This document shows positions 1 through 10,218 of a stretch of 64,000 nucleotides of DNA, piece by piece. Numbering within the stretch: the stretch's first letter is position 1; every line of letters begins with the position of its first letter. Source of the stretch: Ahaetulla prasina (taxonomy: Eukaryota > Chordata > Lepidosauria > Squamata > Colubridae); the NCBI RefSeq assembly GCF_028640845.1, contig NC_080540.1, positions 159,486,438 to 159,550,437 of the forward strand. The letters are read 5' to 3'. The notes beneath the pieces were generated by a model. The model ran no database searches, was not told the origin of the DNA, and saw only the letters and a program-made list of their open reading frames with translations. Made by a program: the position numbers and the translations under genes.

Positions 1-49
1 CGGTGAAAATAAAATTGTTTCAGAAAGAGGGCTAAATAATGAATATTTA

Positions 50-280
50 GTTTTGCGCTGGTTCACCTCCTTCCTCCAAGACTCGTCCTAATCGGTGTTG
101 ATCGGGAGTGAGAGGTCCAGTCCGCAGCTCACAGTAGTCAAGCTGGGGGGAGATCGGGGCAGGAGTGATTGACCAAAGATTGACCTTCCAATCCAAGAGG
201 AGGAGGAGCTGGTGTACCGCATGGAGCTGTGCAAAGGGCCACTTGGTCACAGCTACCACTTGCCACTTACTCTTTAAGAA
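50..280 (+). mobile_element. Probable L2-like LINE ORF2 fragment
   Basis: The stretch from about 55 translates on the + strand with a WFTSFLQD-like motif, which resembles the segment before the GVPQG box of squamate L2 reverse transcriptases. No longer open frame remains. The match is from memory of the family and is weak; the part after about 180 is not recognised. Confidence 0.35.
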
Positions 281-643
281 GAAGCTTGGTTCAAGAGAAG
301 CTAGTGCATAATTCCTGAATGGAGAAGTCTTAACCAAGAATTTAGATGAAATTCCCTGGGTTGGTGGGAGCCTAATATCCACAACCATTCAGTCTTGGTA
401 GGATTGAATTGGAATCAGTTCCAGCCCTGCCGAGCCTCTCAGTGTTGGGATAAGCCCTCAACAACAACATCACTGTTGTTTATAAGATTAAGCTTCTGTC
501 CTTTTTTTATTAGTGGGAATTTGAAATGTCAGGAAGGCATAAAAGTAAGTTGAATGGGTTATTTAAGAAGCTTGTTTGTCCAAAAAGAGTTAAGAGTCAA
601 GGGTGGATGAATGTAGCCTAAATACAATAGGAAGTAATTAGTT

Positions 644-1030
644 CAGGTAGTCCTCGACTTACAATCACAATTGGCCCCAAAATTTCTGTTGATAAGCGAG
701 GCAGTTGTTAAGTGAATTTTGCCCCAGTTTACGGCCTTTCTTGCCCCAGATGTTAAATGAATCACTGCAGTCAGTAATATAGTTGTTCAGTGAATCTGGC
801 TTCCCTGTTGACTTTGCTTGTCAGAAGGTCACGAAAGGTGGTCACTTGATCCTGGGACACTGCAAACATCATAAATATGAGTCAATTGCCAAGCATCTGA
901 ATTTTGGTCACGTGACAATGGGGATGTTGCAGCGGTCATAAATTTAAAAAAACGGTCATAAGTTTTTCAGTTCTGCTGTAACTTTGAACGATCATTAAAT
1001 TAAATGCTGTAACTGAAGGACTCCTTGTAT
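644..1030 (+). mobile_element. TIR MITE of the 'gtcctcgacttac' family, near full length
   Basis: About 390 bp beginning caggtagtcctcgacttac and ending in the decayed inverted copy of the same sequence. The internal text (ttgttaagtgaat, gatcctgggacactgcaa, gttgccaagcatctgaatttt) recurs at 6095, 26274, 32763, 53270 and 58853 in this window. It is non-coding and non-autonomous. The transposase superfamily is not certain. Confidence 0.7.
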
Positions 1031-1042
1031 ACTTCTTTTATA

Positions 1043-1094
1043 TGGGGAGTCCTTGAGTTACAGCATTTAATTTAGTGACCGTTCAAAGTTACAT
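1043..1094 (-). mobile_element. Terminal fragment of the same TIR MITE family
   Basis: Short inverted piece (ggagtccttgagttacagc through accgttcaaagttac) that mirrors the end of the element at 644-1030. It lies just downstream of that element, so the two make an imperfect inverted pair. Confidence 0.5.
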
Positions 1095-1437
1095 GTGGAG
1101 AAGTTTGGTCATATATAAACAAGGAATACGTAGCTAGCTATAAGCAGCTAAGGAAAAGCAAATGAGTTGAGAGAAAATAGAGAGCTGAAAAAGATAGTTG
1201 GATGGAGTTTATTAAATCCAGAGAGAGAGAGAGGAGAAGGAGGGAGGGAGGCATTCTAAAGAATGAAAAACAGTGTAGGAAATACACGGAGATGGGATGA
1301 TTTGTGAAGACAGAAAAGTCTAGAAATGTCATGAACAAAGTTGGGGTACTGAAGTGTTGAAATTTTTAGAAAAAAATATTAATATTTTTGGCTTTGTTTC
1401 TAATAGTGAAAGCTGCTTATTCCTGTTTTGCTTTTAG
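1095..1437. other. GALNT6 intron, no recognised element
   Basis: AT-rich intron sequence with a GA-rich low-complexity patch near 1219-1250 and the pyrimidine-rich acceptor tract (ttcctgttttgcttttag) that defines the exon at 1438. No other feature is seen here. Confidence 0.5.
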
Positions 1438-1590
1438 TATTTTGAATACACATCCCAGCGAGATCTGCGACACAACATTGGCAAGCAGCTGTGCCTCCGA
1501 GCCAAGAAGGGGGCTGTTGAGTTGGGAGACTGTCACTATACAGGGAAACACTCCCGAGTGCCAGAAAATGAAGAATGGGAACTGACGCAT
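1438..1590 (+). CDS. GALNT6: GALNT6 penultimate coding exon (ricin-type lectin domain)
   Basis: A 153-nt exon of 51 codons, phase 0 at both ends, bordered by acceptor cttttag and donor gtgagt. It encodes YFEYTSQRDLRHNIGKQLCL and runs on to ENEEWELTH. Polypeptide N-acetylgalactosaminyltransferases are Golgi type II membrane enzymes that start mucin-type O-glycosylation by moving GalNAc from UDP-GalNAc to Ser/Thr. This part belongs to the C-terminal ricin B-type lectin domain, which binds GalNAc on prior glycosylation sites. Residues FEYTSQ, LRHNIGKQLCL and the Cys of GDCHYTGK match GALNT6 as I recall it. The location upstream of CELA1 and BIN2 relics supports GALNT6 over its close relative GALNT3. 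Upstream exons lie outside the window. Confidence 0.88.
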
Positions 1591-1718
1591 GTGAGTTTAA
1601 TCTGTGAACTTTACAGACAAATACGCTCTTCTTTAAGCCATCTCTTTCCAGCCGGTTAGCTATTTCTACCTGCAGCCGGTCTCACATTATTTGTCAGCCA
1701 AATATTTCTTACTGTGGA

Positions 1719-1756
1719 CACACGCATACACACACACACACACACACATACACACC
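1719..1756. repeat. (AC)n microsatellite
   Basis: Imperfect AC dinucleotide run in the last GALNT6 intron, the core being about 20 bp of uninterrupted CA. Confidence 0.9.
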
Positions 1757-2028
1757 AGAGTTCAGAATATAATGCCTTTTCTGCTAAGGAATCTATTAAC
1801 ACATCTGGTTGCTAAAATTGCACTGACAATTAAAAATACAATTTTGGAGTCAGTTTTGAAGGTCCCTATTTGCATTACTGGGCTCTTTCTTCAAAAGAAA
1901 ATCTGACGTAAGAGTAGCATATGAGTTTGGCTGGTGATAATAAGAACTTTAAGAAATAACCTGATGCCAAAGATTATGAGTTCAGTCTCTGCTACAAAGA
2001 TCATGGCTGCTTCTGCAATGGCACCAGC

Positions 2029-2408
2029 CTCTAGAATATCATCCCTCCCCCACATCAGGGTGAGGCCGGCCCCATCCGGCCCTTTGTACGTCCCTGTCCG
2101 GCCCGCGTGAGGCCAATCATAAACACCATAAAAAATAAATTGCACTGGTTCAATAATTGTTTTTCTTATTTAACCAATAGACCACAGTTTCACATAACCT
2201 AATATACATATTTACAGAGTGCTTTATTCTTCTGATTATCAGTACCAGCTATTCAAAATATTTAATTTAAGTATTTTACAATGAAAGAAAGTTGGTGGCC
2301 CTCTGACACAATTCAGGCTTCTCATGCGGCCCCTGATAAAAATTAATTGCCCACCCCTGCTCTAGAATATCATCCCTCCCCCACATCAGGGTGAGGCCGG
2401 CCCCATCC
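2029..2408 (-). mobile_element. hAT-like MITE between 49-bp direct repeats
   Basis: On the minus strand the element begins CAGGGGTGGGCAATTAATTT at about 2359 and runs to about 2078. It is flanked by an identical 49-bp direct repeat (2029-2077 and 2360-2408) that starts with ctctagaa. hAT elements normally leave only 8 bp, so 49 bp is unusual; ctctagaa may be the original 8-bp target duplication, enlarged later by replication slippage or repair. Confidence 0.6.
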
Positions 2409-3465
2409 TTGGTAGCTTCCAGAGGTCCTTCAAAATGTGGCTATGTCAAAAGGCTTGAGAATCTGAGGGAAGTGAAATTTACTGAGATGGCTGGCTGCAT
2501 TGCTTGTAACATTGAAGATACTTTTTCTCAGTCTGTTTAATAATATTGTTGCTTTCATTATGATATGTTTTTAACGTTTGCTTTAAAAAAAAAAATCCTA
2601 CCTTTTTTATGTTCAGATTTTTTTTTGTATGCCACCCAGTCTCTGCTACAAAGATCATGGCTTTTTCTGCCATGAGCAAAATGGCAAAAACCATTTGAAG
2701 AGAAGGAATCTATTTGCCAAATTTTGATTATGTTAAGTATGCAGTCAAACCAATTAAAACTCTGAAAAATGTTTTTAAGAAAGCCTTTGTCTCTATTTGG
2801 AGTTGATGCCCAATCAACTGTAATCTTACCACTGCATGACATCATTCTGGAGGGAGGGAGAGACATCATTCATCACCTAGCAATCAACCAGAAGTTCCCA
2901 TTTTGTAGCTGTGGGAGTTAAATGAAGTTTCAAAAGGCAGATAAACATTTAAGGAAATAGTTCATACATATTTAAATGTTTCTGAAAGCTTATGAATCTT
3001 CTCTTTTCCTTGTCTTTAGCCAAAGTCAATGGAAAGATTTTCCAGAGAAAGAATAAATTTTCACAAAGGAGGCCGTTTGGTTAAACCCTCCAAATGTGAA
3101 CCAGCGTTGGCAATTCAAAATTGTCATGGAGGGTTAAGAAGCAGAAGTTTAATTCCATCTTCAGATATCATGATTTTATCAGTGCAGAAGCTGGGAGTGA
3201 TATATTTCCACCTATGTCTGCACATAAAAAATTGCTTTCCCCCCTGCACCTGCAGATGAGGAAAGTTGTCCTTCTTTTGCTACCTACTACACAGGAAGTG
3301 GTTTGAGTGTTCTCCAGGTGGTGATGTGACATCAGCAAATGTGGCTGTCGCTAGCTTCGATTGCACCACTTTCCTCAAAGGGTAGGGCATAGGTTGACTA
3401 AATGGGAGCCACACTAGAAGGTCCTCCAGGTGGAAGCATGGCCAGCATGCCCTTTTGTGTAGAGC

Positions 3466-3599
3466 CCAGGGGTCAAGCTTGTGGTGTCACATTGCTGTCA
3501 CGTGACGTATCACAATGTTTTTCCCCTTTGCAGAGCTGGGGTGGGTATGGACAGCGCATGACACATCCGGCCCGCAGGCTGCCAGTTTGACACCCCTGG
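3466..3599 (+). mobile_element. Short hAT-like MITE with 8-bp TSD
   Basis: 134-bp element with ends ccaggggtcaagctt and gtttgacacccctgg, flanked by tgtagagc and tgtagagg (7 of 8 bases match). The same family occurs at 12711-13194, interrupted there by a LINE. Confidence 0.75.
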
Positions 3600-3778
3600 T
3601 GTAGAGGATCTTCTTGGCTTAATAGAATCTCTAGCTGTAGAATTTCCCTCCAAGAAACAAAACAAAAAAAAAAGATATTAAAATTCTACTCCCAGAATTC
3701 CTAGCCAGCTTAGCCAGTGGAGTCTTTAATTATGTTTTATCTCAACAGTGTGCCTTTTGTTTTTTGTTTCTGTTTTAG

Positions 3779-3892
3779 GATCACCTGCTTAAGAATGTAG
3801 CAATTAACTGGTGTTTGTCTGCAAGAGGTGAGCATCCATCCATGGCTCCCTGCAACACTGCAGACGCTCATCAGATTTGGCACTTCAGCTAA
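3779..3892 (+). CDS. GALNT6: GALNT6 last coding exon with stop codon
   Basis: 114 nt after acceptor tgttttag, phase 0: 37 codons, then TAA at 3890-3892. It encodes DHLLKNVAINWCLSARGEHP, then SMAPCNTADAHQIWHFS. The HQIW segment is the QxW signature of the last ricin-type lectin repeat, and the two Cys (in NWCLS and APCN) match the disulfide pair conserved in this repeat family. The protein ends in HFS, close to the expected family end, so the C-terminus appears intact. Known family role: extended lectin domain guiding glycopeptide binding of GalNAc-transferases. Confidence 0.88.
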   Translation, partial: DHLLKNVAINWCLSARGEHPSMAPCNTADAHQIWHFS

Positions 3893-4320
3893 AGCAGTCC
3901 AAGAAAAAGACCAAAGCAGCTCTGAAATGCATCTCCTGTCAAAGCTCCCATTCTTCTGAACTTGCTTTCTAGCAACAGAGGGTACATTTCAGGAAACGAG
4001 AGGGGGAACCAATTTGCTGCATCATCCAAAATTTGCCTGTAACACTCTTGTGCCTTTTGCAATAAGGTCAAAACGGCCAACATTGGTATATCGGTTTATT
4101 TGGGCTTTCCTTGATAAAAATAATTGCAAGCTGGTATGTTTGCTCTTTAGAATACTAGATGCATTATCAAAGTATCTGAGGCTAATTATACTGGTGATGT
4201 TCATATGGCTGTAGAGAAAAAAATGGCCATCAGCCAGATGTGAACTCAAACGTTTCCCTAATTTGTATGTTGTGAATATTATAGGAAGTAGTGCCTTGAG
4301 GCTCTATCCTAAGGAATAAA
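3893..4320 (+). other. GALNT6: Probable GALNT6 3' UTR with poly(A) signal
   Basis: Sequence after the stop codon up to the first AATAAA hexamer (4315-4320), which is followed by a TG-containing stretch (ttgtctgcgttgtag). A second candidate AATAAA lies at 5928-5933 with GT-rich sequence behind it (tctgtgttgggttc), so the UTR could extend there. The choice cannot be made from sequence alone. Confidence 0.45.
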
Positions 4321-5402
4321 TTGTCTGCGTTGTAGTTTAGAGAATAATTGGATGCCAAAGATAATGACTTTAATCTGTTACATTAGAAAACGTGGCTTCT
4401 GACAATACTCAGCATTGGGAGGAGAAATCTCCATAATTCTAATGCTTTCTCAGCTGTCTTAAAGGTCTTTGCACTGACATGCAGGTGAGCAGTAGGTAAA
4501 TGTCTGCTTCCAAAGACTCAGTGCAGCCACCTGCAATTAAAATAGCAAATGCTGGCCTGCAGTATTGTTGTGCGACTGAAATCCTAGCCCTTTTGCACAG
4601 GCTATGGCCCGTGTTTTACCTCAAGCTTCGGAATCTTTGCCAGCATGCTGCAGGTAGCAACTGATGATTCTGTGGAAGAATTAAAACTGTGTCCTCTAGC
4701 TGCAAATTGAAGAGAAGGAGTTCCTTCCCCATGTCTGAGCTTGATGTGCCTTTTAATTCTCCTCATAACCCCTGCAGTCTAGGCCTTCAGAAGGCTGCAA
4801 CTTGCTTCCATTTTTTATGACTAAACAGGGCCCAGCCTGGCTTTCCTAAACTGCACTGGTGTTAACATCCTGCAGTGGGAGATGGTATGTGGTTTGATTT
4901 CAGATACATCCATAGCCTTAGTGGTACACTGCAATGCCAGGAATAAGGAAAGCTGCTAATGTGCCTTTTAAAAAACAAAACAAAACAACACTAGCAGAGC
5001 AGGAAGCTGTCTCTCATGAGAAACCAGCTGCCAAACAAATTATTTACTCACGTCAGTGGATAGGAGTTAAAGCAGCGCAAAACCCCAAATTTGTGTGTGT
5101 GTGTGTCTGTCTGTATATTTGTGTTTGCATTTTGTTGACAAGAAATACCCACTAGGAAAGCAACTTGAGTAAAGTGATCATGGTTACTGCTAATCAAAGT
5201 GATCTGCTGGACCAAAAATTTGCCCTTATTATTTGTTTGTAATGTTTCTAAGAAAACATTCAGATGTACATTTCTTGAGTTTCCTCAGATAAGGGCTCAA
5301 GAAAGGAGTGAGTCCTCTCTGTAACAAGGTTGTAAGCTCCCAAACAGCAACTTTCTTATAAATGACAATTATGCTGGTAATACTTGTAACTTATAAACAA
5401 TT
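4321..5402. other. Spacer or long 3' UTR, little recognised
   Basis: No repeat family recognised apart from a (GT)n run at 5092-5112. A vague resemblance to the His-active-site exon of elastase near 4770-4880 (see rejected items) is too weak to call. Confidence 0.4.
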
Positions 5403-5799
5403 AGCATTTTCACCTTCAATGGAAGGTATAAGTCCAAAGGGAAAAACAGATTTTGGATTTTTGTAACTACTGGGTATTTTATGAGCATACCACACTTTTA
5501 ATTGCCGATTGGTTGACATTACAGATCAAAACCTATCTGCATGATTCCATCTTTCCATTTTAAAAAGGACAAGGCTGGTTTCTATACAATTCTTTTAGCA
5601 TTTTCACCTTCAATGGAAGGTATAAGTCCAAAGGGAAAAACAGATTTTGGATTTTTGTAACTACTGGGTATTTTATGAGCATACCACACTTTTAATTGCC
5701 GATTGGTTGACATTACAGATCAAAACCTATCTGCATGATTCCATCTTTCCATTTTAAAAAGGACAAGGCTGGTTTCTATACAATTCTTTTAGCATTTTC
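5403..5799. repeat. Perfect 194-bp tandem duplication
   Basis: Unit 1 is 5403-5596 and unit 2 is 5597-5790; the first 9 bp of a third unit follow. The two units read as identical base for base, so the duplication is very recent or an assembly artefact. The unit is AT-rich, non-coding, and sits between the two candidate GALNT6 poly(A) signals. Confidence 0.93.
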
Positions 5800-6094
5800 G
5801 AAGAACGGAGACAGGGTGAAAGGACTTAGATTCTGAATGCAGGAGCTAGCATTAGAAATTTTAATTCATCTGCTGGAAAAAATTTCCGTTGAAACAAAAG
5901 TCTTGCTCTGGTAATCTTGACTGGAAATAATAAAGCTGATAACTATTTTATGAGGAAATTCTGTGTTGGGTTCATTTTCTTTTCACTTATTCTGCATTTC
6001 TTTATAATTAATGTTAGAGCACACTTCCCACCCAGCCCCATTCCTCAGTGACACTATTTCGTTTAAAGGAGGTTGGTAGTCATATAAGCTATAC

Positions 6095-6432
6095 CAGTAG
6101 TCCTCAATTTACGACCACAATCAAGCCCCAGGTTTCTGTTGCTAAGCAAGGCAGTGAGTTTTACCCTGTTTTACAATATTTATTGCCATAGTTGTTAAGC
6201 GACTCAACTGCAGTAGTTGGGTGAACCATGCGGTTGTTAAGTCAATCTGGCTTCCCCCATTGTCTTTGTTTGATGGAAGCCAGATGGGAAGGTTACAGAT
6301 GATGATCACATGACCCAGGGGTAGTTCATTTGTCATAAATACATGACAGCTGGCAAGTCCCCGAATTTTGATCACGTGACCATGGGGATACTTCAGTGGT
6401 CGTAAGTGTGAAAAACGGTTGTAAGTCACTTT
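6095..6432 (+). mobile_element. TIR MITE ('gtcctcgacttac' family), 3' truncated
   Basis: Starts ccagtagtcctcaatttacgacc and follows the family text through gatcacgtgaccatgggg and gaaaaacggttgtaagtcac. The 3' inverted terminus is missing. Confidence 0.7.
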
Positions 6433-6546
6433 ATATTAATATTAATAAAAAGAACTATGCCTTGAATCCTTCTGGGAAAATGAAATGGTATGTGGAAATG
6501 ACCTTGGGAGACAGAATGAAGAATAAGGTAGAGAAATATTTTCAGT

Positions 6547-6815
6547 CTTTTTTTTTTTTATTTGAATTTATATCCTGCCCTTCTCTGAAGACTCAGGGCG
6601 GCTTACTCTGTGTTAAGCAATAGTCTTCATCCATTTGTATATTATATACAAAGTCAACTTTATTGCCCCCAACAATCTGGGTCCTCATTTTACCTACCTT
6701 ATAAAAGATGGAAGGCTGAGTCAACCTTGGGCCTGGTGGGACTTGAACTTGCAGTAATTGCAAGCAGCTGTGTTAATAACAGACAGACTTAGTCTGCTGA
6801 GCCACCAGAGGCCCT
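6547..6815 (-). mobile_element. tRNA-derived SINE with L2-like tail
   Basis: On the minus strand the element has a tRNA-like head (ggtggctcagcagactaag, then a B-box-like gcaagttcaagtccc), a body shared with copies at 17861, 24686, 28208, 40158 and 44209, and a tail reading ttcagagaagggcaggatat followed by A-rich sequence. The tail resembles the L2 3' end seen here at 47500, suggesting L2-driven mobilisation. Confidence 0.8.
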
Positions 6816-6958
6816 GCAAGAGTCTTGCAAGTTTCTGTTAATATAACCTTGCAATAAAGATAGAGATAGTTGCGCTTCTTGCCTGGACTACACCTTGCAA
6901 GGCTAAGAGAAAAGAATTGGCTGCAAATATCTTTTTACCAGTCTATAAGTAATATAAG

Positions 6959-7314
6959 GGATATGGTGGCTCAGTAGCCTAAGATGCTGAGCTTGTCGAT
7001 CAGAAGTTCGGCAGTTCAGCAGTTTGAATCCCTAGCGCTGCGTAACAAAGTGAGCTCCCGTTACTTGTCCCAGCTTCTGCCAACCTAGCAGTTCGAAAGC
7101 ACATAAAAATGCAAGTAGAAAAATAGGGACCACCTTGGTGGGAAGGTAACAGTGCTACCTGCTGAAGCGTTTAGTCATGCCAGCCACATGACCATGGAGA
7201 CGTCTTTGGACAGCACTGGCTCTTCGGCTTAGAAACGGAGATGAGCACCGCCCCCTAGAGTCGGCAACGACTAGCACGTATGTGCGAGGGGAACCTTTAC
7301 CTTTATAAGTAACA
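6959..7314 (+). mobile_element. Sauria-type SINE
   Basis: Full-length ~350-bp SINE: tRNA-like head (atggtggctcagtagcctaa, with B-box cagtttgaatccctag), central part with ccaccttggtgggaaggtaa, and Bov-B/RTE-like tail (gtatgtgcgaggggaacctt). Flanked by a short direct repeat, tataagtaa. This SINE class is characteristic of squamates and is the best taxonomic marker in the window. Confidence 0.85.
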
Positions 7315-7590
7315 TGTTTTAGTTAAGTGTAATTTTGAAAGCACTGCAGCCAAAATGATACTGTGCATTCAAAAACGTCATTTAGTGGGCCATATATTCA
7401 TGGGCTAAGAAGTGCTATGAAAGTAGGAAGCGACTCCTATTAATTGCCATAAATTGAATTTCTTTGCCTTAAGTAGTTTGTTACTTCTGTTCCTTATTGG
7501 ACAATATTTCTAAGTAACATTTCTGAAATTTATGGAAAGATTCCAAATTCACAACACAGCTCCATTTTATTTCCTTGCCCTCTTATCTAT
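7311..7590. other. Spacer between Sauria SINE and first CELA1 relic
   Basis: No recognised element or exon. The His57 exon was looked for here and not found. Confidence 0.4.
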
Positions 7591-7592
7591 AG

Positions 7593-7706
7593 AAGAATGC
7601 ATTTCCCTCTGTTGGCTGGTGACCACGACAATTATAAGAATGAAGGAACTGAGCAGACCCTAAGTGGGGAACAGATCTTTGTGAAACACCAATAATATTG
7701 CTGAAG
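7593..7706 (+). pseudogene. CELA1: CELA1 relic exon (GDHN region)
   Basis: Acceptor-like tctatag precedes 7593. The frame at 7600 reads FPLLAGDHDNYKNEGTEQ, matching the elastase FRVVAGDHNLSQNDGTEQ region. It hits TAA at 7693, while the last part (NIAEG, 7694-7706) is in another frame, so at least one indel occurred. A gt at 7707 stands at the expected donor but is weak. Confidence 0.75.
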
Positions 7707-8125
7707 GTTAAATGGAGTTGTCCTGAAAACTACTAGATCCTACCCATGCATTTTTTAAGTTGGGGATTCATGGGTTTGTTATGTATGTGGGTTTTTTTTA
7801 AGTCATTAGGTGTATTGAGACATTGAGATTTTCTTGGAGGTTGTTCTCAAAAAATACTCCTCATGACTAGGCCCAGTCAATCTGAAGCTAAACCAATGAG
7901 GAGGTTCCCATTTGTGATAAACATTGCAATTATGCCAACTCTTGGATAGTTGGGTTCTGAATGTGCTGGACTATTGCCCAGGTTGTCCTTGAAGGTTCTG
8001 CAGCAGGTGGCTTACCACATTGCCCAAAATACAAGTAAATTCGAGTCACTACAAACCATAGATTCTGTCCATGATTTGCATCAAGTAAATGGAAGAAGTG
8101 GGAGATACCTAATCAATGCCTGGAG

Positions 8126-8328
8126 GATCAGTTTGGTGTAGTGGTTAAAGGACCAGGATAGAACCAAGCAGACCTTGCATTGTAGCCAGCTGTGTGATCT
8201 TGGATCAGTCATACTCTCTCAGCTTGAGCAAGCCGGCACGGGCAAACCACCTCCCATACCTTGCCAAGAAAATTGCATGAAACCTGCCAAATTTGTCACT
8301 AGGAGTCAAGACTGACTTGAAGGCACAA
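8126..8328 (+). mobile_element. tRNA-derived SINE, second family
   Basis: Head agtttggtgtagtggttaaa (A-box-like), middle gtgatcttggatcagtcata, and end gtcaagactgacttgaaggc before an A-run. The same family is inverted at 21548-21765. Confidence 0.7.
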
Positions 8329-8528
8329 AAAAAATACTATATTGCCAAATCATGAATGTTGGTTTTGAAAACCACAGGTCTCCATCTGATTGCTGAAGAC
8401 AGTAGGCAATGAAAGAACTAGTGGTATATTTGCCACACTGCTATTTAATACAAAATAGGCCTACATTCTTGTTTCTGACAAATCTTCATTTCTTCTTTTC
8501 TCTTCCCAGTTTCTCTCCTCCTTGGCAG

Positions 8529-8665
8529 CTTTGACATTGCATTACTCTATCTTTCAAAAAGCGCAGCTCTAAACACATACATGCAGCCTACTACTATGTC
8601 CCTCTGGCCAGATCCTGCCCAAAAAGGTATCACCAGGAGCAAATATTGTTAGAATGCATGCATTA
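8529..8665 (+). pseudogene. CELA1: CELA1 relic exon (catalytic Asp region)
   Basis: After an acceptor-like ccttggcag, the frame from 8530 reads FDIALLYLSKSAALNTYMQP, aligning with the elastase YDIALLRL segment that carries catalytic Asp102. The Asp is retained. The frame ends at TAG 8650; elastase-like remains (AN at about 8640) continue in another frame, showing a later indel. Confidence 0.8.
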
Positions 8666-8936
8666 TACAAATGAATAATAAGAACAGTATCCTTAGATGA
8701 TCCAGAAACATAGGTGCTTAAGTTGTTAGTCTTATTAATCCCAATCAATCAATCAAATAAGATCATGAATATTGTGATGAACAAATTGTGAATAAACGTC
8801 CTCATAATTAGATGAACGTTTGCAATGGTGGTTAAAATTTGTATGGAATTCTAACGTATCTTAAGAATCAGTCTGTCAAGAACCCTATTCAAGTAAACAT
8901 TCTGCAAACCAATATAGAAGTCCCAGAGGTTCTTTT

Positions 8937-9141
8937 TTCAAAAGGCAACTGGACTTCCTTTGTTTTTCGTTGAAGACATTTCACTTCTCATCCAAGAAGT
9001 TTCATCAGTTCTGATAGGATGGGGAGAGTCAGAACTAATCCTCAATCCCCCACACAAACCACCCTGACAGAACCGATTTGCTTCTTGGATGAGAAGCGAA
9101 ATATCTTCAAGGAAAAACCAAGTCCAGTTGCCTTTTGAAAA
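8937..9141. mobile_element. Inverted-repeat MITE (foldback type)
   Basis: About 205 bp with long imperfect terminal inverted repeats: ttcaaaaggcaactggactt at the left and the inverse (aagtccagttgccttttgaa) at the right, with inner inverted text (ttctcatccaagaag and cttcttggatgagaa). No coding capacity. Confidence 0.75.
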
Positions 9142-9548
9142 TGCACCTTCCGGATAATCATGACCTGGTTGACTGAGAATCTCCGTAGACATTTAGCCAA
9201 TATTGGTCAATTTTTTTACTGCATCAATGCTTGCCTTTCTTCTAAGAGTTTGACATAATGATTAGGGGCTCTCCCCTAATTTTATCTTTGCAATAATTTC
9301 TTTGAAGTTGCTGTTGAGAGCCAGAGAAGCGGCATTGAAGCAAATATTCAGAAACTTACATATGCAAAGAAAGGACAAAAACATTGCTTAGGTCCTGGGA
9401 ACAGAGACAATATTAGGAAGATGCTAAGACTGATTTCTGCCTAATTTGATGGCTATAGAAGAGAGAATAGTACAATCAAACTTAAAAGATTCTAATATTT
9501 ATAGCCTACTGCTATAGTATCATTCTAGTCCTGTAGATTTTATTTTTG
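9142..9548. other. CELA1 pseudogene intron, nothing recognised
   Basis: AT-rich unique-looking sequence with no repeat family or exon relic that I could identify. Confidence 0.4.
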
Positions 9549-9658
9549 GTTCTCTATCTCATAGGGATGACATTAACCAAAATCACCCAGTCAACTCCAT
9601 GTCCAGTGGAGACTTGAATCTGAACCATGTTCTAATTCTGACACCTTCACCTCTACTC
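9549..9658 (-). mobile_element. Probable SINE fragment
   Basis: Minus-strand reading gives a B-box-like ttcagattcaagtctccact and gggtgattttggttaatgtc, resembling the head of the second SINE family (gatcttgggccagtcact). Short and diverged. Confidence 0.4.
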
Positions 9659-10218
9659 CAGGGGTGAAATGTAAAATTTGTTACTACCGGTTCTGTGGGT
9701 GTGGCTTGGTGGGGGGTAATGTGACTGAGTGGGCGTAGCCAACTTTTTTTTTTTTAACTTTTAAAAGCATTTTTTCTTCTTCGGCCGAAGAGGTTGTAAA
9801 AAAATGCTTTTAAAAGCCTGTGATGATCAGGCAACTCAGCTGGGATTGCCAGAGGAAAAAAAGCTTTTAAAGGGTTCTGACGATCCCAGCTGAGTTGCCT
9901 GATCGCCAGAACCTTTTAAAAGCATTTTTTACCACCTCTTCGGCTGAAGAGGTGGTAAAAAAATGCTTTTAAAAGGTTCTGGCGATCAGGCAACTCAGCT
10001 GGGATCGCCAGAGGAGCCTTTTAAAACCCCTTTTTTTTACCAAAAAAAGCCAAAGAAGAAATGCTTTTAAAAGTAAAAAAGAAAAAAGAAACTCTGATGA
10101 TCACGCGGCTCAGCTGGGTTGGGAGGGCAGGGATTTTTGCTATTGGTTCTCCGAACCACCCACCGCCATCGCTACCGGATCAGGTGATTCGGTCCGAACC
10201 GGGAGCATTTCTCCCCTG
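9659..10218 (+). mobile_element. Long hAT-like MITE with a large internal palindrome
   Basis: Ends caggggtgaaatg and catttctcccctg form the hAT-type termini; flanks ctctactc and ctctatgc are a partly matching 8-bp target duplication. The inside carries several copies of a unit (gatcaggcaactcagctggg, tgcttttaaaaggttctg) in both orientations. Relatives stand at 37052-37570 and 54718-55730. Confidence 0.75.
9882..10006. repeat. Near-perfect palindrome with ~59-bp arms
   Basis: Left arm 9882-9940 starts gatcccagctgagttgcctg; right arm 9947-10006 is its reverse complement apart from one extra A in an A-run. The 6-nt centre is cggctg. A further direct copy of the right-arm sequence lies at about 9788-9856. 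Capable of forming a very stable cruciform or RNA hairpin. Confidence 0.88.

Larger units (their letters stand above)
1591..3778 (+). other. GALNT6: Last GALNT6 intron, containing MITEs
   Basis: A 2188-bp intron between donor gtgagt at 1591 and acceptor tgttttag ending at 3778. It holds an AC microsatellite, two MITEs and a local sequence (agtctctgctacaaagatca) present twice, at about 1983 and 2638. No exon-like signal was found inside. Confidence 0.75.

Noticed and set aside
2479..2869. Minus-strand ORFs near 2.5-2.9 kb
   Set aside because: They lie in the last GALNT6 intron, lack family resemblance and contain repeated local text.
4770..4880. Possible relic of the elastase His57 exon (WVMTAAHC)
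   Set aside because: Only a faint similarity (tggtgttaacatcctgca); too short and too diverged to call without alignment.
6959..7040. tRNA gene at the head of the SINE
   Set aside because: A- and B-box-like text belongs to the SINE promoter; no complete cloverleaf. The same holds for the other SINE heads.
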